Source of the DNA: Limnomonas spitsbergensis
Taxonomy: Eukaryota > Chlorophyta > Chlorophyceae > Chlamydomonadales
Length of the DNA: 64,000 nt
NCBI GenBank assembly: GCA_037349105.1
Contig: JAYJMM010000095.1
Span: 372,001-436,000 of the forward strand
Direction of reading: 5' to 3'
Part shown: in pieces, positions 1-11,380 of the stretch
Numbering within the stretch: position 1 is the stretch's first letter
Layout of the letters: every line of letters starts with the position of its first letter
Made by a program: the position numbers and the translations under genes
Notes under the pieces: model-generated
What the model was told of the DNA's origin: nothing
Databases searched by the model: none
What the model saw: the letters and a program-made list of their open reading frames with translations, nothing else

Positions 1-404
1 TAATAGCAGTTTCCAAGTTGTTTTGCTGCTCCATGGTGGCTTGTCTCTGCCAAACACCTTATTGCAACACACCTTGCTTCAGACTGGTGTTGCACAGCCT
101 AGCTGGGGGGTTCATAGCCAGTAAGACAAACAAACATGAGATGAATGTGTCAACAGATTTTAAATACCAGTATATACTACTACGTTCGCTCCTTCCTGCA
201 AATGGCAATTACGTTTGTTTTATTATGAATTGAACTTTTGGCTGCAATTATATCTTCTCCAGCATGATACCGGTGCTACCTGGTAGACTACCAATGATGA
301 AGTGGTCGTACTTAATGATCTCCGCAGTCTCTCACTGCTGCCCAGTAGCCATTTCAGCCCCTACTAGGATGTCAAGCATGCAATATCCAAGGCAGGTGGT
401 GCCC
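1..404. other. Non-coding flank downstream of the TauE-like gene
   Basis: No exon with a family match was found here on either strand. It lies beyond the stop codon of the minus-strand exporter gene and probably contains its 3' UTR. Short open stretches exist but show no recognisable protein character. Confidence 0.5.
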
Positions 405-3400
405 CTAGCCGCACAGTGGCGTTGGCCCCAGCTTGCCGTCTTTAACGGCCGCCGTGATGATGACAATGCCAAAGCCGCCCACTGCCAACCCTCCTATGAC
501 CATGATGGCGGAGAGCGCTAGGACCACAATGGAGACCCGGCCGGTGCGACGGATAATCCTGCACAAGGGACACGGGTAAACGAAGCGCATATGAATGGAC
601 TATTGGGAACAACCTGCATCAATGTAACATCAGCAAGAGGCAGTCACTGTCGCAAAAGCTCAGCAAAATCTCCTCCACACTTAATGGTCATATTCCAACC
701 AAGCTACCCGTGAACACCCAAATAAATGGCGATCATGAGCTGAAACAAACGTGATCATAACCACCTCCTGGCACCCACACTTTGCCCACTCACCCTCCAA
801 TGACCAGCGCTCCCAGCACTGCAGCCAACATGCTGGCCAGTGAGAAGACAGCCGCATACTGCAGGTTGAGGCGGCCTGTAGACGCCAGCGCGATCAGAGC
901 GGTGGAGGAGGAGAACAGGACCATGGTGCCGCTAGTGGCCGCACCAATCTGATGGGGAAGGGGAGGAAAGGACAGTGTGAAACAGTTCATGTAAGGCCAC
1001 TTAGTGCATGTCCAGTCCAGAGAGTGTGAGGGGGTAGAGTTGCAGCTGTACCAGGTATGGATGAGATATATTGGTCACTCGCAACGCAAGCCTTAAATGG
1101 AATCCAGGGTAGTGCTGCACGGAGGTGGAATACCCCAACATCCAGTTACTGGCAGTAAATGATGCCCCCCACACCCTGTCTGGTGAAATATGAAGGCAAC
1201 AGCTATGCCGGAGACGGATGCCCATTGCTTATTTTAGTGTGCTCCAGACTATCTTTGGAAGGCCTCCCAGCGGCCACTTTTGGACCAATGGGGACCAAAC
1301 CTTGACCGGCCAACGGCTGGTGGCCCAAGCAACAGGGCCCCCTCAGCCATAAGAGTTGCTGAAGCTGAATTGTAGCTGAAGCACGCTAAAAACAAGGAAC
1401 AGTACGGACAGGAACTCCTCAACTCCTTGTCACCTGAGGATGAATACCCAGCTCAAGCAGCATCGGGCCAATGATCATCCCGCCTCCCAAACCCAGAAGG
1501 CCTCCTGAGGATCGAAGTGGGCGCGGGTATAGACATCAGCATACTGGTGCAAGCAAGGGGACGGTGACCACTGAGGGTGTGTGGTAGCAAGGGACTCTTC
1601 AGCTCTGGACAATCGAAGTCCAGGCCGCCTCAGCGGAAGGGGTACATACCGGTAAGTAAATTTAATTGAAAGCGAAGGCAGTAATATTGGGGACTCGATG
1701 AAACATATGAAGACAAACATCCCAGAGGCAGCATCAGCAGGGCCTGCATGCCCCCTGCCCTGATCCCCACCTATGAGGCCGGCCAGAAACGCAAAAGCCT
1801 GGAAGAAGGCAAAGCGCAAGGGGTTTGCAGGTGGCTCCTCCTCCTCCGTCGTCTGCTCCTCCTTGGCACTTTCCTCCTTACAAGCTGCTGCCTTGGTGGC
1901 ATCCTCCTGCATCTGCAGCTCTGTTGCAGGAACATGCACCACTAGCTCCAGCCTCTGCTCCTGGTTGTGTCTCAGTCGGTCCAACCGCTCCTGGCGCTCA
2001 TCCGCTCGGTGCTTCCTGCCCTCCCTGGCAAGCCACATGGCTACCCCGATGCTGAAGCAAGGCATCACAAACAGCTGGGAAGCAAAGGTGCCCCAGTAGG
2101 TCGGAGAGCAACGCCCGCTCAGACTGCGCGCCTGCTGCAGAGCAACATAAACCACCCAGCACGTCAGCAGCAGTGCCACCAGCCGCTGTGGGACGCGGTC
2201 CCAGCCAGAGCTCAAGTACGCCAGCATGGCTTTCCACGCTGGACGAGGCGTCTGCGCTGCAGCTGCGGCAGTGCCGGTGCCGGCACTGTCGCCACCCCCA
2301 CACTCCATGCCTGGCCTGCCGGAGCGAACTGAGATGTCATCGGCAGTGTGCTGGCGTGGCGTGACACCGTTTGGTCCTCGCCCACTCCCGTCTCCGTCCC
2401 CGTACATCAGCCTCAGTAACTCGTCATCGGTGCGGCCTGCAGTGCGTTGCCAGCGAGCTGCATCTGGCTGGTGCACACGTCGGGGTGCCACCGCCAATGC
2501 CACGTCATGTGGGCTCAGCAGGGACTCCTCATGCTGAGAGGGCATCGATAAGGTCCGTCGGAGGCCGGCCCTGGCCTGAGGCGCAGCGGCACGCATGGGG
2601 TCCTCGCCCGCCTCCCCCCACAGTGTCGACGACCCGACCTCATCACCCTCCTCACCCTCATGCAAGGGAGGCATCATTACGGAGGTGAGGCCGTGCCGTA
2701 CCGCCTCTGACTGTACCTCCACGTGCTCGCTGCAGTTACGCAGGAAACCAGCCATCCAGGCGTTGCGGCGGTTGAGCCAAGCGGGCGCGGGGGCAGCAGC
2801 GGAGCCCGTCCCAGCCCGCCGGCCCTCCAGAGGTGGTGGCACAAAGGACAGGAAATCAACCCTGCCGCCACCCAGGAGCAGCTGCTGGACACCTGAGCTG
2901 CCAATGGTGGACCTCAGCTCCATGCTCTGGCGCCGGGAAAGGGTCCCGGGCAGCGAGGGCCGCCCGGGCAAGGGCTGACTCAGGGAGTCCACGGCGGCAG
3001 ATTCCTGATGCTGGCCGCGCTGGAGGAGCGGGCCCGTGAGGTCGGTCTCAGTCGGGACGCCCTCGCACGAGTTCCAGGCCACATACACATCACCCTGGGG
3101 AGGAGTGGCCATCGCACCGGCAGCACTGTGCTCAGCAGCGCCCATCTGCACAGCGACGCGGCCTCGTGAAGGCTGTCGCTCCATCTCATCCAGCTGCAGC
3201 GGCCGCACTTCACCAGAAATGGACCGCACCGCAGTCCCAGGTGGGCCCATGTGCTGCGATGACGGCACATCTGCCACGCCCTCGAGGTGGTCCAGCGAGT
3301 GGGCGTCATCGGGGAGCGCTACCAGGATGTGCCGCTGTCGGGATGTCGAGGTCAGCGCAGCCGCCTTTTTCTTTTTGGCGGTCTCCCCTTGCCACATGCG

Positions 3401-5011
3401 AATTCCCTGCGCAAGTTCAGGAGGGTAGCCATGCCCCGTGATCCTCAGGTGCAGCAGTAGACGAAACGAACTGCGGACAAAATCATCTGTGCGACCAAGA
3501 CGTTGTTCCTCCTTGTAACGGCATGCCTCAGAACAGGGAACGCGTGCTCCAGGACCACTGACGGAAAGCGACACACACCAGCCACTGCTAGGCAGATAGA
3601 ATGGTGATGTCTTCAAATTGCACATTTCCCAGTAAAATTTAGAGCCGGGCCAATCAGCTCAGATCTGGCGCACTCTTGCTGTTATCCTTAGGTTGTGTGG
3701 ATAGGGTTCTCTGCTGTGAGGTGTGGATAGGGTGGGCTCTGCAAGCGAATGCCCCCACTGGCATTCTTACTTGAAGGTGAATCCAGATGACCCCCTTACA
3801 ATCGTGCCTTGCTGTCTTAAGTAATGTTGTATGCACACCAGAGCACTTTTGGGGGCCTGTCTGGCGGCCACCGCTCGGTCCTAGGACCTAGCCATGAGCC
3901 GCCTAGTTGCCTTCAATAGGGCATGCTGCATCTGGACCCCTTGTCCACAGGCTGGGATGTCTATGAATTGTGGCTGAATGGTATTGAAGCTATCCATCCT
4001 GGTTCCTTACCTTCCCCAGGCTCTGTGTGATCAGCAGGACCATCAGCAGGACCAGGAGCACGGAGATGATGTAGGAGGGCAAGATGTAGTTCAGGAGCAC
4101 ACCGATACCCCTGAGGAGTGAGGAATGAGAAGTGAGGATTAATTCATTTAGGGTGCTTCAGCTACAGTTTCAGTACATCACTGCCTATGGCGAAGGGGCC
4201 TGCTGCAGCAAGCCCTACTGCTTGAGCCAACGGCGGTAGCACGCACTAGGTTTGGTTTAATCTGAGTTGATGGTCGCTCGACAGGTCCCTGAAGGTGGCC
4301 TGGCACTCATAAAAATAAACACTTGTGAGGAAAGAGGGGTGAGGGGTGAATGGTGAGGAGTGAGAGATGACGAGGCATATTTGGCTTCATTGTCTAAATG
4401 TGGGCAGGCACAAACATTCGACATGGTTTGGACCTGCAAGCGAGCGCTTGCGTAGTTTGACGATGGGGACATGCCTCAACGACGAGGCATGGCGTTCAGG
4501 CCTGCTGCATGACCATGCACATGCTTTTAGTTGGAGTGTGGACAACTCACACTCCAACTAGCAGCATGGGTGTTAGCAGCAGGACCAAGGGGAAGTCGAT
4601 GAGCGGCGCGTAGGGGTCGGTCGGGCTTGGGCTGAACAAGTTCATCGCCACGGACACCAGCGAGCCAGCCGTGATGAGTGCTTGAGACAGCGCGGTGGAC
4701 TCCTTCAGCGGAAACCCAACCAGCGCTTGGAAGAGGGGGATAAAGATGGCACCACCTCCGACACCTGCTGTAGTCGCCAGGGACCCAACCTGCGTCCCCG
4801 GGCGTTAGGGATGTGAGCTTACGGCATCAAGCGCTATGCTGGCAGGCCAGCACCCGCAGCGAGCAGACTGGCGGCAGGGTGTGATGAGACTCACCAGTAT
4901 CACCAACACCAGCCCGACCATCGTCCCCCAGTCAGGCTCGAAGCTAGTGTCCACATCTTTGTCCATTCCTGTGACTATGTAATAGTTAGGAAGTGGTACG
5001 ATGGAAGACAT
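405..5011 (-). CDS. TauE/SafE-family membrane anion exporter with giant cytosolic loop
   Basis: Seven exons join in frame: 5011-4895, 4789-4551, 4110-4011, 3406-1771, 1504-1434, 948-794 and 558-405 (823 codons plus stop). The family (TSUP) exports sulfite, sulfonates or related organic anions across membranes. The first half has the glycine-rich motif AGVGGGAIFIPLF (about residues 46-58) and hydrophobic helices. The second half repeats it as GGLLGLGGGMIIGPMLLELG (about 697-716), the internal duplication typical of the family. Between the halves, exon 4 encodes about 440 hydrophilic residues (about 153-600) with no recognised domain, then two helices and a charged stretch. The start is the first in-frame ATG; no signal peptide is obvious, so an upstream exon is possible. 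The family assignment is firm; the substrate is unknown. Confidence 0.85.
1245..1390. repeat. Copy of an intron-located dispersed repeat (TauE intron)
   Basis: This segment shares the blocks GGCGGCCAC-like, GGGACCAAA, GGTGGCCCAAGCA and CAGGGC with segments at 3848-3985, 8220-8350 (other strand), 20270-20405 and 43360-43510. It sits in the intron between exons 1504-1434 and 948-794. It has no coding potential and is probably an old retroposon. Confidence 0.45.
3848..3985. repeat. Copy of the intron-located dispersed repeat (TauE intron)
   Basis: Diverged copy of the same family as 1245-1390, in the intron between exons 4110-4011 and 3406-1771. Shared features are the GGCGGCCACCG block at the start and a GAATTGTGGCTGAA-type end (GAATTGTAGCTGAA in the other copy). 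A further fragment in opposite orientation lies at about 4165-4260. Confidence 0.4.
4528..4560 (-). promoter_or_regulatory. Perfect hairpin over the TauE exon 2 donor site
   Basis: A 13-bp arm (4528-4540) is followed by a 7-nt loop and its exact inverted copy (4548-4560). On the transcript the second arm is the last bases of exon 2 plus the GTG of the donor (GTTGGAGT|GTGAGT), so the 5' splice site would be base-paired. The structure is read directly from sequence; a regulatory role is inference. Confidence 0.6.
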
Positions 5012-5682
5012 AAATACCAGAGTCTCTGCCAGGGTTTCCAGGCAAAACGTGTATGTTGAGGGAGTACGGCAGGTAATAATTCCCCTTTCCCACCCATCAC
5101 CTCTATGCCTCCTGGTAATAATTCTAGGTTGATTGCGTCGTAACCCCTCGAGTCGTTATCTGATTCGGAGCTGATTCCAATCTATCCTACAGGTACTCAG
5201 GCAGACAAAATTGGCGAACCTGATGAGGGTAGTCCGAAGTAACGCCAATTTCAGTTGATGGGTCGCTGATATCTAGACTGTCTCGGCATGCATCCCATGC
5301 ATGCATTAAATCAGCATCAACGCGTGATATGCTGCCAATCCTGCCGTTTGTGTACCGGTAATGTCTGAAACGGTCCCATGCCCTCGGCATGTGGCATGCC
5401 TAAAAAGTTAAAACGTTACTGGTAAAGAAGCGCAGCACAAGGCAGCTTGAGTGGGTGCCTTCTGCATTTCAAAGTCCACATGTAAGGTACACAGACACAT
5501 ACCGTAAATTCATGGAGTTGCATGCTGCCAAGGGTTCATATTATGATATCACTTTGGATCCGCAGTTCAACCCTCATACGGCCATACGGGTAATTCAGAG
5601 CAAGCTCCGTCGCTCCGGGCAACTTCTCACTTTTCAGTCAGGCCTGCGCTTAAGGTCCCAACGTGCAACCACTAGTGGCTCG
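5012..5682. other. Intergenic segment between two minus-strand genes
   Basis: It holds the presumed promoter of the TauE-like gene (adjacent to 5011) and the 3' flank of the SMYD-like gene. I see no exon, RNA gene or clear repeat, only a TACCGGTA palindrome near 5354. Confidence 0.4.
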
Positions 5683-8600
5683 TTATCTTCCAACAGGCCT
5701 ACTAACCTCAGCCTGAGCCTCCCTCAAGCTTTGCTCCATCATCTCCATCACCCCCATGCCTGGGCCCCCCAACCCATTCGCCCTGATCCGTGAGTGGGTT
5801 ATCTCCAGGACTGACACGGCTGCTCGTGCGCTACTTAGCGCGTCCTCACTAGGCGCGCCCAGAAGCAGTTGCAGCTTCGCCAGCGTTGCCCAGTGAAGGC
5901 CCAGGTTGGGCCAAACCTTGGGGTATACCAAGGTGTAAACAGGAAGCAGAGCACGAGCAGCCTGCACATACATAAAGCATTGATTAAGCTTGTGTCTGGA
6001 TGACAGCAGGACATGACTGGGCAGGGCAGGACAGAGCAAGTGAAGCAGGGCAGGGAAGGGCAATTAATGTGAAGCAAGCCAGTGTGGGCAGCTGCGTCAG
6101 GACGACATGAGCAACAATGGAGGCAGATTAGGAGGGACACAAGAGACTATCCGGAGACAATCCATTGCACCTTCCAAATACTTGTGACTCCTCTGACCAC
6201 CACCATTTTGCAAGGCTTCAACATAACCTAGTTTCGTGATCTCTGTCACCTTGTCTTTCTTAGCATTATATGTTCACACTTCATCATACAAATCCTAGCC
6301 CGCCAGCCTTGTCTCTCAAGAGCTGCTGATGCCTCACCTGCATCGCCAGCGGCCAGCTGTCTCCTTCGTCCACTGCCACCTTAAGTAGTGCTGCATTGAG
6401 CCGCATTCTCAGCAGGTGATAGGGTCCTAAAGAAACAGCGACAAAACCAGGGTCATCCAAGCTGGTACTGCTGGCCGTGCTTCTGCTCTCCATCCGCAGG
6501 ACACCAGAAGACACCGCGCCTCCCGATACCAGATCCGACGGCGGATCAACTAGCCGCAGGGCCTGCTGCAGCATGAGTAAAGCATCGCCATTCCTTCCCA
6601 GCGCACCCATCTTCTCGGCAGCTGCCTGGATGTGCGCTGCTGTTGCCACACGCTTGGCCAGGGCCCCGAGAGCCACCCCAGGCACCAGCCCCACTGCCCC
6701 ACCACCTGCCTGCGATGTACCTGCCCCTGCTGCTTCCACACTAGAAGGCGTGGCGCCTCCCTGGATGCTGCGCTCCACCGATGATGGCTGCTGGGCGGCT
6801 TCAGTCGCCCATTGCCCCCAGCAGTCCACTGTTGCAACACTGACAGTCGATTCAAGGTGCCCGCTGCCGGGCGCGCCACGTTTCATGCGCTGTCGCGTCT
6901 GCGAGCGGGCTGGACCGTCCCCCGGACCCCAACCAGACATGACCGGGCCCTGATCTGTCATTCCCTCCTCGTCCCCCTCCTCTTCCTCCTCCTCTTCTAC
7001 AATGCGCGACATGTCCTCCCTTCCATCCGCCGATGCTGGCAGTGGCTGCTTCAACATCCGCACCACAAGACCTCCCGGCACCACTGAGTGTCCCTGATTG
7101 CCGCGTCCCCCTCCAGGCTGTGGCCACATCAGCAGCTGAGTCAGCACAGCATCCCGCTCATCGCAGGGCCATGGGGCCTGCTGCTCTCTTTCTCCCATGC
7201 CACGGTACACGCGTAGGAGTCCCCGCATGGATCCCCCTTCAAGCTCGTCCTCTGTCCCACATTGGTCTAGATCCTCTCCAGCGGATGGATCCAGCAGAGT
7301 AGGCTCCACGTCCAGATCCAGGGCAAACTTAACCTCTGCTACTGGTAAGGGCCTCAACCGCAGCCAATACCCCGGGGGCAGAGGGACAGGCGCTGCAGGG
7401 CTGGCAGGCAGCCCAGAGCTTACAAGCTGCTGGCTCTTTATCTCTGTTTGATGACCATCTAGACACATCTTCTCACCCTGATCACCACCTGAGGGGGCTG
7501 AACCCTCAAGCAGATCCCCGGCCCGCTCAAGAGTCAGCTCATGGGCCGTGGAGGGTTCCGCTGGGCTGTGTCCCATGTCACCAGCGGGAGGCATGTGCTG
7601 AGGCGAGATATCAAAATAGTAGGCTGCGGCTAGCTCCTCGCGCCTCTCCTGCCGAGTGGCGGCAAGCTCCACGTAAGAGATGGTCAAGGGATCACCCGGA
7701 GAGATACTGACCAGGGACCTGCAGGGATTGCGCCGCAAAGACGTCAGGGGATGAGTGCGCTGGCTTGGCACCTGAGCTGAGACATTTGAGCAGATCAATG
7801 GTGGCCATCCCTGACCCTCAGGTGCTAACGCAGCAGCTAGCTATTGCAGCTGGGACCTCGTTCTCGTGGAGAAGCAAGGCATCAGCTATGTAAGCATCCA
7901 GCCAATGCACCTCGTGCCCAGTGTGACCTTTTCATGGTTCATGCAGGGCCCCACTCCCCGCACCTGAATTCAATGCGCCCTTGCTTCCCAAATCCCTGCA
8001 TGCAGTTGGGCTGGCACGAGTGGTTGATTAGGGCACCCAGTGGGTACAGCCCCACGCCCACCTGAAGGGGATGGGCAGAGGACAGGAGGTGGGGCACAGC
8101 ACAGTAAGGTATGCAAGGTGATAATTACTGTGGTACATTATAACTTATAAGTGAGGCATAGAATGGAGAAGCAAACACCAGGCCCACCCACTCCCTGCAC
8201 ATGCCTGTCCATTGATGGGTTCTTCAGGTACAGCTCAGGTACCTCATGGCCTGTGGCCAGGGGGCTTGCTGCAGCAAGCCCTGCTGCTTGAGCCTCTGGT
8301 AGTAGGCTGGTCCAGGTTTGGTCCCCATCAGCCCAGTGGTGGCCACCCATCAGCCTACCAAACATGATATTGTGCACCCTTTCTAAATATTGCGGCACGT
8401 GTTTAGGCATCTCACCGGACGCAACTCCTCGTCGCATATTGTGTGGTTGTTGCAGGCAAAGCGTGCCAGCAGCAACGCCACGTCGCGCGTGCCAGGCAGG
8501 CAATTGGCGTCATCCTCGAGGGATCCTGCTGGCAGCCGCTCGGCTTTGCTGCCGGAGACTACAGCGGGCAGGCCACTCAAAGCAAACTCCCTATGATCAA

Positions 8601-9612
8601 GGGGCATTGGAAGAGGGGGAACATCACATGACTGATATGAGGCCCTGCACACAGCACACCAGATCGTGAAGGCCCTGGTAACTGCTCTCTCCCCGCCTCC
8701 CCCTCTCCCTCACTCCCGGCCTCAAGACCTGTACATTCACACCCTAGCACATCCCCCCTGTGCGTTAGCCCACCTCGTCACTGTGGCCATCTGCGCGTAC
8801 ATGGTCTTCTTTGAATCATCCAGGCTGGGCCAGTGGTGTTGCAGGGCCTGGACAGAACTCCAGCTGCATGGCGTCATGCTTTCGTCTCCTTGACCAGACT
8901 TCTGCTCCCTGTGCGGTACGAGGGGAGGGAGGTGATGAGGTGAACTCATGGTGTGCTCCACATTTCAATTGAAGGGAACATGCAAGGCGTTTGAAAGTGA
9001 AGGTATGTGATGGGTCGTGAAGGGTATTGAAAAGTTGTTAAGGTTTGTGACGGCATGCGAGGAGGGAGGGTGTACATGGAGGATGGGTTGCCTTTTGATC
9101 CTTCAGCCATGATAAGGGATGCAGGCACAACTGCACAGATCAGGGTAAATGGGTACCGGTATGGACCCGAAAGCCTTTTATTTTAGGGCCAGGCTGGGTG
9201 GACCAGAAATTAGTTAGCCACCGTCAGGCCCTAGCCCTGGGCCCCCACCAGCCCCCCATCACCTCAAATGCCTCCACAGGGATCTCGCAGCCAGTCGCAC
9301 AGTCGTAGTTGGAACCCTAGGGGCACACGCCACCAGAGCCATGCACTCCTGCTTGTACCCGGCCGCCCATGCGGCCATCTGGTGCTCTCGGCTACAGTAC
9401 CGAGCGCGCTTGGAGCGGCTGCATCGCAGCAATTGTTGCCCAGCTGTAGCCTCCCTGTAGCAGTAGTCGCAGCGCATGGGCACCTGTTCGTCATACAGCA
9501 CAGCAGCGTAGGGTAGCTGCTGCACTAGAAGCTGACCGGGTGGGATGTGTCGGGTGGCGACGAGGTGCCGGCCCAGGATAGGATCGCTGCGTATCTCGTA
9601 CGGGTCTGACAT
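5683..9612 (-). CDS. SET/MYND-domain protein (SMYD-like lysine methyltransferase)
   Basis: Six exons join in frame: 9612-9263, 8908-8774, 8590-8416, 8061-7964, 7718-6338 and 5961-5683 (805 residues). SMYD proteins transfer methyl groups from S-adenosylmethionine to lysine in histones or other proteins. Residues 1-45 look like the SET N-terminus. A MYND-type zinc finger lies at about 48-90 and the hallmark INHSCQPNC is at about 232-240. This is followed by GDPLTISYVEL and RQERREEL, standard SET C-flank sequence. The C-terminus (714-805) matches the helical repeat region of SMYD proteins (YPKVWPNLGLHWATLAKLQ). Unusual points: the MYND finger has CSRS where CxxC is expected and EHQ for ECQ. The post-SET cysteine cluster is absent. 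Exon 5 inserts about 440 low-complexity residues with a run of acidic residues. The start is the first ATG, two residues before the DPYEIRSD stretch. Confidence 0.85.
8220..8350. repeat. Copy of the intron-located dispersed repeat (SMYD intron)
   Basis: Opposite-orientation copy within the intron 8415-8062. It contains CTTGCTGCAGCAAGCCC, the CTGCTTGAGCC block also present at 4210-4230, GGTTTGGTCCCCA and GGTGGCCACC, which are complements of blocks in the 1245-1390 copy. A shorter fragment lies at about 9178-9262, in the preceding intron. Confidence 0.45.
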
Positions 9613-11380
9613 GGAAACCGACAAGGAGGGGCTCTCAATGCCAGTCAATCGCAGAATGTCACAGCTCGCATCTAGATCCTGCGGCGCCCTACCAGCCAGG
9701 ATCTATCGGTAGTTGTGTTTCGGAGCTCGGCACACTTCCAAATACGAGACACCGCCACACCGGGGACCGGATGAGCAGAATGTTTCAACGGATGCATTTA
9801 TCTTTTGAATCATCTTACTACCGGTCGCTTGTACGGGTGCGCCTCATCAGGAGGGGTAGAAAGAGGATGAATAGTACTGCGATAAGTGGGTCTCTCTTTC
9901 TCTCAGCTACAGGTATTTCAGTGCAAAAATAATTAAATTTATAAAGCGGCTACAGCAAGGCAAGTTTCATTGTGCCGCATTCGGATACCGGTTTAGTCTG
10001 TAACTGCAAATAAAGCCCAGCCATGAGCTGTGTCTCGTCTTTTTTTGTCTGGGATCATTGCAAATGGATCCCAGAGTTAGTGCCCTGGTCATACCCTCTG
10101 GGTCACACAGGCACAGGTAAATAGCGGCCAGTTCCGTCGGAGCTACAAATCTACAACGTCGATATCTTCGTCATTCATTGACACATCTAGACAGTTCATG
10201 CGGGGAAACAGGTTTAGCCAGTCCCACTGGCACTCAGCTGGCCTTGTCCCTTAACAAATAGGCCAAGACGATGTTTAAGGGCCATATATTATACAGCCCC
10301 ATGCACCGAATGACGGAGGGCACTAAAGGCTGCTTCCATCATGTTTAAGATACTATCACATCTGTGCCCAGGAAATAACCACTCGGCGGCCTATTAAAGG
10401 CCGCTATTACTACTGTGAATTAAAAAATGCAGCAAAGCATCTTACTTGATGCATGAATCAGGTACCGATATGCTGCTCAAACTCCTCCTTCCACTGCTAC
10501 CGGAAGAACAATTGCCGCAGCAGGGCGAGTGCTAACATCAGGGTCTGGTAAGGAGACACACTGGCTGATGCAACCCCTCTGTCAACATGTGTCAAAACCT
10601 CGTGCCAGAAGGCCAAAAGACAGCAGCCTGGCATCACACGCTTCAGCAGCAGGGATGTGCCCATCCAAGGTCTGTTGGAGTCGTAGGCGCTGTGAAGTAG
10701 TTATATCTAAATATATCCTGCCTAGAGGACAGCAAGAGGGTCAGCAAACAGGCAGTTGCGAGCATACAAGCGTAAGGCGTACTGTTCGGCTGCTGCGTCC
10801 GCAGTCCCTGATATTATACTTTAGCTTGACCCATTTATTTGTACCCGACCAGGGTCCCATCAGGGACCGGGTACGCAAGTGACCAACACAGGACACAGGC
10901 ACTGTCTACTGAGATCATTCCATTTATGTATGAATTATGATTTGTGAGGCCTACATATACAGCATAGATCAGTTCAGTGGATTTGAAATGAAAACATGAT
11001 CCTGCCGATCCTGGTGACCCAGTCTGCAGTCACATCAGGCAGATAGATGCTCTAGCAGAGGATAGAGAGGAAGCAGCTCCCGATGTCTACCCCGTTCTTC
11101 ATTCCGGGTGCCGTCAGCCAATCCATTGGCCTGGAGTCAACCAGACCTGAAGCAAGCCGCAGGAGGTGGCGCCTTCCATGCAAAAGGTTGGTCCCAGCCT
11201 TTAATCAGCACAAAGCAAAGGAGACGATTGGCCAGGCTAGAGTGTCAAGGGCTAGCATTCGAGAAGCAGCACCCAGGGGTCAGGGCCCGGGCACAGCGGG
11301 TGGATAAAGCTGCTATCATTAGCGTCCCTCTCCCTTGATGCCTGAAAGGGAGATTGGGCTCCCCTGCCATGCCCATGACC
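9613..11380. other. Intergenic region without recognised genes
   Basis: It lies between the SMYD-like start and the SLX1-like stop. It contains ACCGGT-centred palindromes (about 9153, 9819, 9987) and AT-rich stretches, but no exon pair with matching phases or family signature. It presumably carries the SMYD promoter. Confidence 0.4.

Noticed and set aside
1748..3441. Several plus-strand open frames of 60-130 codons opposite the large exporter exon
   Set aside because: They are antisense shadows of the GC-rich hydrophilic loop; no splice or family support.
10529..10882. 117-codon plus-strand open frame in the intergenic region
   Set aside because: No recognisable motif, no phase-matching splice sites, and it overlaps AT-rich intergenic sequence.
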